Part shown: one piece after another, positions 16,555-21,340 of the stretch
How positions within the stretch are numbered: position 1 is the stretch's first letter
Layout: each line of letters starts with the position of its first letter
Source of the DNA: a virus
Length of the DNA: 21,340 nt
IMG/VR virus record: IMGVR_UViG_3300001683_000125
Coordinates: 1-21,340 of that record
Direction: 5' to 3' (one strand)
The notes under the pieces: model-generated
What the model was told of the DNA's origin: nothing
What the model saw: the letters and a program-made list of their open reading frames with translations, nothing else
The model's database searches: none
Position numbers and translations under genes: made by a program

Positions 16555-17643
16555 ATGGGTGCAATTGTAACCAGTAAATTTAGAACTCAGAACTTGATGG
16601 TTTTCATCGACCAGTTTAAAACCACTGGTGTTGCAGCTGATGATAACTTCTTGTACTTAGGATTTGGACGTTCGGATGCTTGGGCAGACGACGTAAACGG
16701 AAATGACGAATCAAACGGTAACTTTATCTTACCAGACCCTTTAGACGAGGACGAGGCAAGATATTGGGCAGATATTGTGGGTGCTAAACGTATTCAGGAT
16801 GACGATATTTCTCCCGTACTTCCTCGTATTGACTGGGATAGTGGTGACCCATATGCTTTTGATGGTTCTGAAGGTGTAACAGGAATCCCTGATGCTGGTC
16901 GTTCGTTTATTTCTATTGTTGGATCTCATTCTATTGCAATGAACACGGAGTACCGAGTGTATGAATGTGTGAAAGAGCCTGGTGGAGCATACTGTGACGA
17001 TTACACTAGCAATAGTGCAACTGACTGTGCAGCAGCTGGTGCAACTTGGACTGCAGAGACAAGTGGTTTTGGTAAATGTTACATTGGTGGTTCTTATTCA
17101 GCAATTCAAACGGATAGAACAACTTGTGAAGCAACTGCTGGTGGACTTTGGTTACCAAACGCTGCTTCTAATAGTCCTACTGGAGCGACAGGTGATGTTG
17201 CTCAAACTGTTGCTCAAGTAATTGACACACTAGACGGTTATGTATGGAGCTACCTATACAAACTAGAACTAAATGATATTATTAACTCAACTACAAATGA
17301 CTGGATGCCTGTAATTTACGGTGATTCTGTTCTTGCTGGTTCTGAACAAGCAGTGTTTGGTGATGCTAATGCTATCTTCTCTGCTAAATGTCATCACGGA
17401 CTAATTCACGTTAGACTTGAAACTTCTGATGGTTTCCCAGACAACGACGACTTCCGTCAAATTGGTTTACTACGTAACCCAGAGTTAGATGGTGGTGGTT
17501 CAAAGGCACAGTCTTCTGTGTATTCTGATGCTACGTTATCTTTAGAAGAAAATACTGGACAGTTGATTTATTTGGAAAACAGACGTGCAATTACTCGTGC
17601 CCCTGACCAAATTGAGGACCTGAAACTTGTAGTAGAATTCTAA
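16555..17643 (+). CDS. 8: Baseplate wedge protein gp8-like
   Basis: This 362-aa protein matches gp8 (T4, 334 aa), a dimeric wedge subunit. Family-like parts are GAIVTSKFRTQNLMVFIDQF at the start, NFLYLGFGRSDAW, EARYWADIVGAKRI, VLPRIDWDSG, AMNTEYRVYECV, then DGYVWSYLYKLE and DWMPVIYGDS. The region between VYECV and NSPTGATGDV, a short loop in typical homologues, holds about 60 residues with two Cys/Trp modules (C146-W165 region and C180-W199 region). This accounts for the extra length. It has a strong AGGAG ribosome site and tandem late promoters. Confidence 0.85.
   Translation: MGAIVTSKFRTQNLMVFIDQFKTTGVAADDNFLYLGFGRSDAWADDVNGNDESNGNFILPDPLDEDEARYWADIVGAKRIQDDDISPVLPRIDWDSGDPYAFDGSEGVTGIPDAGRSFISIVGSHSIAMNTEYRVYECVKEPGGAYCDDYTSNSATDCAAAGATWTAETSGFGKCYIGGSYSAIQTDRTTCEATAGGLWLPNAASNSPTGATGDVAQTVAQVIDTLDGYVWSYLYKLELNDIINSTTNDWMPVIYGDSVLAGSEQAVFGDANAIFSAKCHHGLIHVRLETSDGFPDNDDFRQIGLLRNPELDGGGSKAQSSVYSDATLSLEENTGQLIYLENRRAITRAPDQIEDLKLVVEF
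16966..17151 (+). other. Pair of Cys/Trp modules inserted in gp8
   Basis: The first unit is CDDYTSNSATDCAAAGATW (C-x10-C-x6-W). The second starts CYIGGSYSAIQ and ends TTCEATAGGLW, with a longer Cys-to-Cys gap of 15. They occupy a loop after the VYECV strand. Confidence 0.85.
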
Positions 17644-17654
17644 ATCCCTTTTAA

Positions 17655-17680
17655 ACTAACTCTATAAATATAGGGTTAGT
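17655..17680 (+). promoter_or_regulatory. Late promoter box inside a 10-bp inverted repeat
   Basis: TATAAATA lies at 17663-17670, 40 bases before the ATG at 17711. It sits across the centre of an inverted repeat: 17655-17664 (ACTAACTCTA) pairs with 17671-17680 (TAGGGTTAGT), with one G-T pair and a six-base loop. In RNA from upstream this would be a hairpin, without a following U-run. It may serve as a weak terminator or processing site for upstream transcripts and also as the promoter for the next gene. Confidence 0.6.
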
Positions 17681-17710
17681 GTAATTAGACACTCATTTTA
17701 GGATAATACT

Positions 17711-20700
17711 ATGTCGATTAATTTCAATACCGCTCCATACTACGACGACTTTGACGCAAATGACCAGTTCTTAAGGATTCTTTTTAATCCTGGACGTTCT
17801 GTTCAAGCTCGAGAGTTGACGCAAATCCAATCTATTCTTCAGAATCAATTAAGTTCTGGAGCAAATCACATTTGGAAAGACGGAACTGCTATTGTTGGTG
17901 CCGATATTGGTGTTAATAAAAGACATTATATTCAATTAGCAACAGCAGACGCATCGTGGTTAGGTCGTGTTGTATGGGGAGCAACTTCTGGTGCTATTGC
18001 CAAGATTGTGCAACTACACGACGACGAAACTCAGCCTGTATATTACATCAAACCGTTATCTAACGAGTTTGTAGTTGGTGAGTCTATTGAAACATACGAT
18101 ACTCATTGTGATACGACATTACCTAACGTGACGTTGATTAATGGTGTATGTAGTAATAATAGTTGGTATAACGGTTCAATGACCGTTATAAGAAGTGTTG
18201 CTCTCGGTAATGCTGGTGTGGTGTCTGCAATAGGCAAAGGGTTAGAGGCAACTATCGGAAACGGTATTTTATATGTCGGAAATCATTTCGTTCCTGTGGT
18301 ATCTCAAACTATTTTCTTAGATTATACTAGCGACATTCCGACAGTTAATGTCGGACTTGATATCGAAGAAACTATTATTGAGGCAACATCGGATCCTAGA
18401 CTACTTGACCCTGCTTCTGGTTTTTATAACCAAAATGCTCCAGGTGCGGATAGATATTCAATCAACCTAAAACTAATTAAAGAAACGGACTCTGTAGACG
18501 GAACAAATTTCTTACCTATGGTGATTATTGAAAATGGAGTTGTTAATAAACCAGTTTCTCGTACATCGTACACATCACTTGTTGATGAGTTAGCAAGAAG
18601 AACTTACGATGAGTCTGGTGATTACACAACTAAAAACTTCCCAATCGAAATCATTGAAGATGAAAACGATAATGCGAATTATAAAGTTAAAATTGAATCA
18701 GGTAAGGCATATGTTAGAGGTTATGAAAACGAATTAACTTCTACTGTAGAACTAACAGCACCTAAAGGAAGAACAACAAGACATATCGTTTCGGATAATA
18801 TCAATACGGAGTTTGGCCCTTATTTAGAAATAAATTCGTTGGACGATGTTACTGGAGTTTTTGATGTATTTAAGAAAGAAAAAGTTAATTTCATCACAAA
18901 CGCATTATATACTGGTGGACAAGTATTAGAGAAGATCGACTTAACTAAACGAATCACTCACTTTACAAAATACGGAGATTCTTTTAGAGTTTATTTGGAC
19001 ACAGAAGAAGGTTTGGACATCATTGCTCCGGCAACTTATGTTGTTTCAGAATCAAACCCTGCTGTTTATGCTAAACTTTATAGACCTACTGGTTCGACTG
19101 TTAAGAAAGGTGTATTTAAACCTTGGTTGTATGAAACTGCAAGATTGACATCAACGTTGACTGCTGGTCAAATTCACTATAGCACACAAAAGAATTATAG
19201 TGTTGTTAATACTGGTGGAACAAATATGACGATTCCTTCGGCGTATCCTTCTATGCATTGGCAAACTGTTCTTTATATATACAACTCAGATATCGGTGCG
19301 AATATTCCAGAAAAAGGAACAGACTCAACAGCAGCCGTTGTATGGTACGCAGATACTACTGGTAATGAAAACGTAGTTATCTATTTTGAAGATCAAGCAG
19401 GATCTCCTAGCAACATATACCAAAACGACAACCTACAAATTATGGCAAACATGTGGATATCAAATTCCACATGGAAGTCTATCACACATACTACTAAATC
19501 AAACGTAGACGTTGTATTAGATACAACTATTGCGGCTGGCAATACTCTTGCAAACAATAAACTAGTTTTAGAGCCTGGTGTTAGTAAAATTATTTCTATT
19601 ACGGATCCGGGAGCAAACGACGTTACTGATGACTTTTGGTTCTTTGAAGGTGACTTTGATACAGAATATAAAGACGCATATGTACAATGGTCAAATCCAG
19701 ATGAAAGTGTAATCCCACAAACAGGCACATACACGGTAACATACGAAGTATTTACATATGGGTCGTCTAATGGTTCTTCATTTACTGCTGTAAATTCATT
19801 CACCGACGGAGCTATTTCGTATGCAGATATTGGGACATACGAAGGGTTTTTAGTTCCTAACTATTACAGACTTTCGGATACATTAGACTTTAGATGTACT
19901 GACGCAAACTTCAACGAAGGAAACTTCTTGCCGTTACCTGGAGGAAATATTACAGTTTCGTACGATTACTATTTACCTCGTGCTGATAGATTGATTCTAA
20001 ATACTGATGGTATTTTTGAAATCAAACAAGGGTTCTCTTCAGAAGGAGCAAAACTTCCAAAGGAAAGAGAATCTGAAATGACTCTTTATAATTTATATGT
20101 ACCTCCATATACATATGCAGCTAAGAACATTTCAGTTACACATATTGACAATAAGAATTATAAGATGAGTGATTTACGTGAGTTGGACGAACGTATTTCT
20201 TCATTAGAATATTACACAGCATTAAACTTATTAGAAAAAGATACTGCTTCTATGCAGGTTATAGATTCCGACGGATTTGAAAGATATAAGAATGGTATGC
20301 TAATTGACCCATTTGTTGACCACGGTATTGGTGATGTATCTAGTGCCGAATATTTCGTTTCTATTTACCCAGAAGCAGGTATTTGCACTACTCCTTTCGA
20401 AATGAAAGGGTATGACTTTGAAATGGACAGTGGAGTAACAGGTTTAAGAAAGAGTGCTGAAGGTAAGACATGGACATTAGATTTCTCTGTACAAGAGGGT
20501 TGGTTGTCTCAAAGTTTTGCTTCATCTTTCTTAAACTTAAACCCATTCGCAAGAATGTCATGGACAGGTTTCTTAGAAATTTCCCCATCTTCTGATACTT
20601 GGTTTGAAGACCAATTTAGACCAGACGTAGTTGTACAAAATGAAAACAATAACGCGGTGTTAGCACAGGTTGAAGCATTTGGTACCCAAACTCGTTGGGG

Positions 20701-21340
20701 TGCTTGGGCAACTACTTGGACTGGTTGGAACGATGTTGGTGCAGCTAAAGATTTCGTGGCAGGTTCTTCTGAAACTAAATTTAGAGGACGCACAAGAAAT
20801 GTACATGGTTGGGAAGGACGTGTAGACGTTACTCAAATGGACGGTACTGTTGCGGCAAATGGACACACCAATATTAGAGGATTCAGTCTTCAGGAAATTT
20901 GGAATCAAGGTTGGATGGCAACTAACACTTGGATTGGTGGAACAAGAGATGTTGCTCCTACAAACAGACCTTCTAAGCAATTTGATATGTGGCAAGATGT
21001 TATTAAGAAATCAGACACATGGAAACAAGACCAAACACGAACTTCTACTTCAGTAAGATCTGGAACTCGTACTTACCAAGAAGCAAAAGACATCAGAACA
21101 ACTTTAGATAATAAAGTATTAGATTCTTCTTCTATCGGTTGGATGCGTTCTAAAGATATTACAATAAAGGCTGATAAATTAAGACCTTCTGTTCAAATGC
21201 ATTTTGAATTTGATGGTGTAAACGTTGATGCTTATTGTAAACCTTTAGGTGGTGCGCTTGGTGATGCGGTTATGACCGACGAATTAGGTAAAATTCGAGA
21301 TGTGATTTTCACTATTCCGAGTGTTAATGATGGACTTAAA
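17711..21340 (+). CDS. DUF4815-type virion structural protein, 3' end outside the window
   Basis: The frame is open from ATG 17711 to the last base, at least 1210 codons, so the C-terminus is missing. AGGAT (17700-17704) precedes the start. The N-terminus (MSINFNTAPYYDDFDANDQF, then RILFNPGRSVQARELTQIQS and ILQNQLSSGANHIWKDG) is the hallmark of DUF4815 proteins, common large baseplate or tail-fibre-attachment proteins of marine T4-like phages. Near the visible end, KDITIKADKLRPSVQMHFEFDGVNV is also typical of these proteins. It occupies the gp9/gp10 position after gp8. It has only a weak, irregular Cys pair (THCDTT...NGVCSNNSW) and no clear Cys/Trp module in the part seen. Confidence 0.85.
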   Translation, partial: MSINFNTAPYYDDFDANDQFLRILFNPGRSVQARELTQIQSILQNQLSSGANHIWKDGTAIVGADIGVNKRHYIQLATADASWLGRVVWGATSGAIAKIVQLHDDETQPVYYIKPLSNEFVVGESIETYDTHCDTTLPNVTLINGVCSNNSWYNGSMTVIRSVALGNAGVVSAIGKGLEATIGNGILYVGNHFVPVVSQTIFLDYTSDIPTVNVGLDIEETIIEATSDPRLLDPASGFYNQNAPGADRYSINLKLIKETDSVDGTNFLPMVIIENGVVNKPVSRTSYTSLVDELARRTYDESGDYTTKNFPIEIIEDENDNANYKVKIESGKAYVRGYENELTSTVELTAPKGRTTRHIVSDNINTEFGPYLEINSLDDVTGVFDVFKKEKVNFITNALYTGGQVLEKIDLTKRITHFTKYGDSFRVYLDTEEGLDIIAPATYVVSESNPAVYAKLYRPTGSTVKKGVFKPWLYETARLTSTLTAGQIHYSTQKNYSVVNTGGTNMTIPSAYPSMHWQTVLYIYNSDIGANIPEKGTDSTAAVVWYADTTGNENVVIYFEDQAGSPSNIYQNDNLQIMANMWISNSTWKSITHTTKSNVDVVLDTTIAAGNTLANNKLVLEPGVSKIISITDPGANDVTDDFWFFEGDFDTEYKDAYVQWSNPDESVIPQTGTYTVTYEVFTYGSSNGSSFTAVNSFTDGAISYADIGTYEGFLVPNYYRLSDTLDFRCTDANFNEGNFLPLPGGNITVSYDYYLPRADRLILNTDGIFEIKQGFSSEGAKLPKERESEMTLYNLYVPPYTYAAKNISVTHIDNKNYKMSDLRELDERISSLEYYTALNLLEKDTASMQVIDSDGFERYKNGMLIDPFVDHGIGDVSSAEYFVSIYPEAGICTTPFEMKGYDFEMDSGVTGLRKSAEGKTWTLDFSVQEGWLSQSFASSFLNLNPFARMSWTGFLEISPSSDTWFEDQFRPDVVVQNENNNAVLAQVEAFGTQTRWGAWATTWTGWNDVGAAKDFVAGSSETKFRGRTRNVHGWEGRVDVTQMDGTVAANGHTNIRGFSLQEIWNQGWMATNTWIGGTRDVAPTNRPSKQFDMWQDVIKKSDTWKQDQTRTSTSVRSGTRTYQEAKDIRTTLDNKVLDSSSIGWMRSKDITIKADKLRPSVQMHFEFDGVNVDAYCKPLGGALGDAVMTDELGKIRDVIFTIPSVNDGLK

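Noticed and set aside
16982-17221. Plus-strand open frame overlapping the gp8 insert
   Set aside because: It is an alternate frame of the gp8 gene with a Leu/Val/Gln-rich product and no ribosome site.
18110-18170. Possible Cys/Trp module in the DUF4815 protein
   Set aside because: The Cys spacing is about 13 and the Trp lies only four residues after the second Cys, with no G-G pair, so it does not fit the pattern.
19393-19803. Minus-strand open frame opposite the DUF4815 gene
   Set aside because: The plus strand is continuously open with family features here, and the minus product shows no recognisable family.
1-21340. CRISPR arrays, tRNA genes, insertion sequences
   Set aside because: No regular direct repeats with spacers, cloverleaf sequences or transposase-like proteins were seen.

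Overview
The window is a dense stretch of single-direction (+ strand) genes from the baseplate region of a T4-like contractile-tailed phage. The DNA is AT-rich, genes are separated by 1 to about 70 bases, and most starts have an AGGAG or AAAGG ribosome site. T4-style late promoter boxes (TATAAATA) sit in the few real gaps. Protein content and order (48-like, 53, hub, 5, unknown, PAAR, 25, 6, 7-position giant protein, 8, DUF4815 protein) resemble marine T4-like phages such as cyanophages and pelagiphages more than enterobacterial T4. The host cannot be read from the sequence. No host gene, tRNA, integrase or transposase was seen.

Layout. 61-1585 holds the tail-tube cap (gp48-like) and a gp53-like wedge protein. 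1589-3912 holds two hub/spike proteins: a gp27-like hub and a gp5-like OB-fold/beta-helix spike without the lysozyme domain of T4 gp5. 3922-5937 is an unrecognised 671-aa protein with a recent 23-codon duplication. 5939-6229 is a PAAR spike tip. 6265-8451 holds gp25 and gp6, the core wedge proteins. 8467-16483 encodes a very large protein in the gp7 position, split into two overlapping ORFs (1927 and up to 762 aa). It carries a glucose/sorbosone-dehydrogenase-like beta-propeller and about 20 HxH motifs in a repeated domain. 16555-17643 is a gp8-like wedge protein. 17711 to the window end is the 5' part of a DUF4815-type virion protein.

The most unusual signal is a small protein module of pattern C-x(10)-C-x(6)-W, often ending C-x-A-x-G-G-x-W. 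I count 14 copies across three otherwise unrelated virion genes (the 671-aa protein, the giant protein and gp8), single or in tandem. Two copies interrupt known folds: one lies inside the sugar-dehydrogenase propeller and one pair lies in a loop of gp8. It looks like a modular surface insert, perhaps disulfide-stapled, that has spread among baseplate proteins of this phage. The second notable signal is the in-array frame break at about 14240-14250 in the giant protein.

Together these genes would build the hub, spike and wedges of the baseplate and probably decorate it with host-contact domains. The core assembly proteins are conserved, while the accessory domains (propeller, HxH repeats, Cys/Trp modules) are concentrated in the outer wedge proteins.
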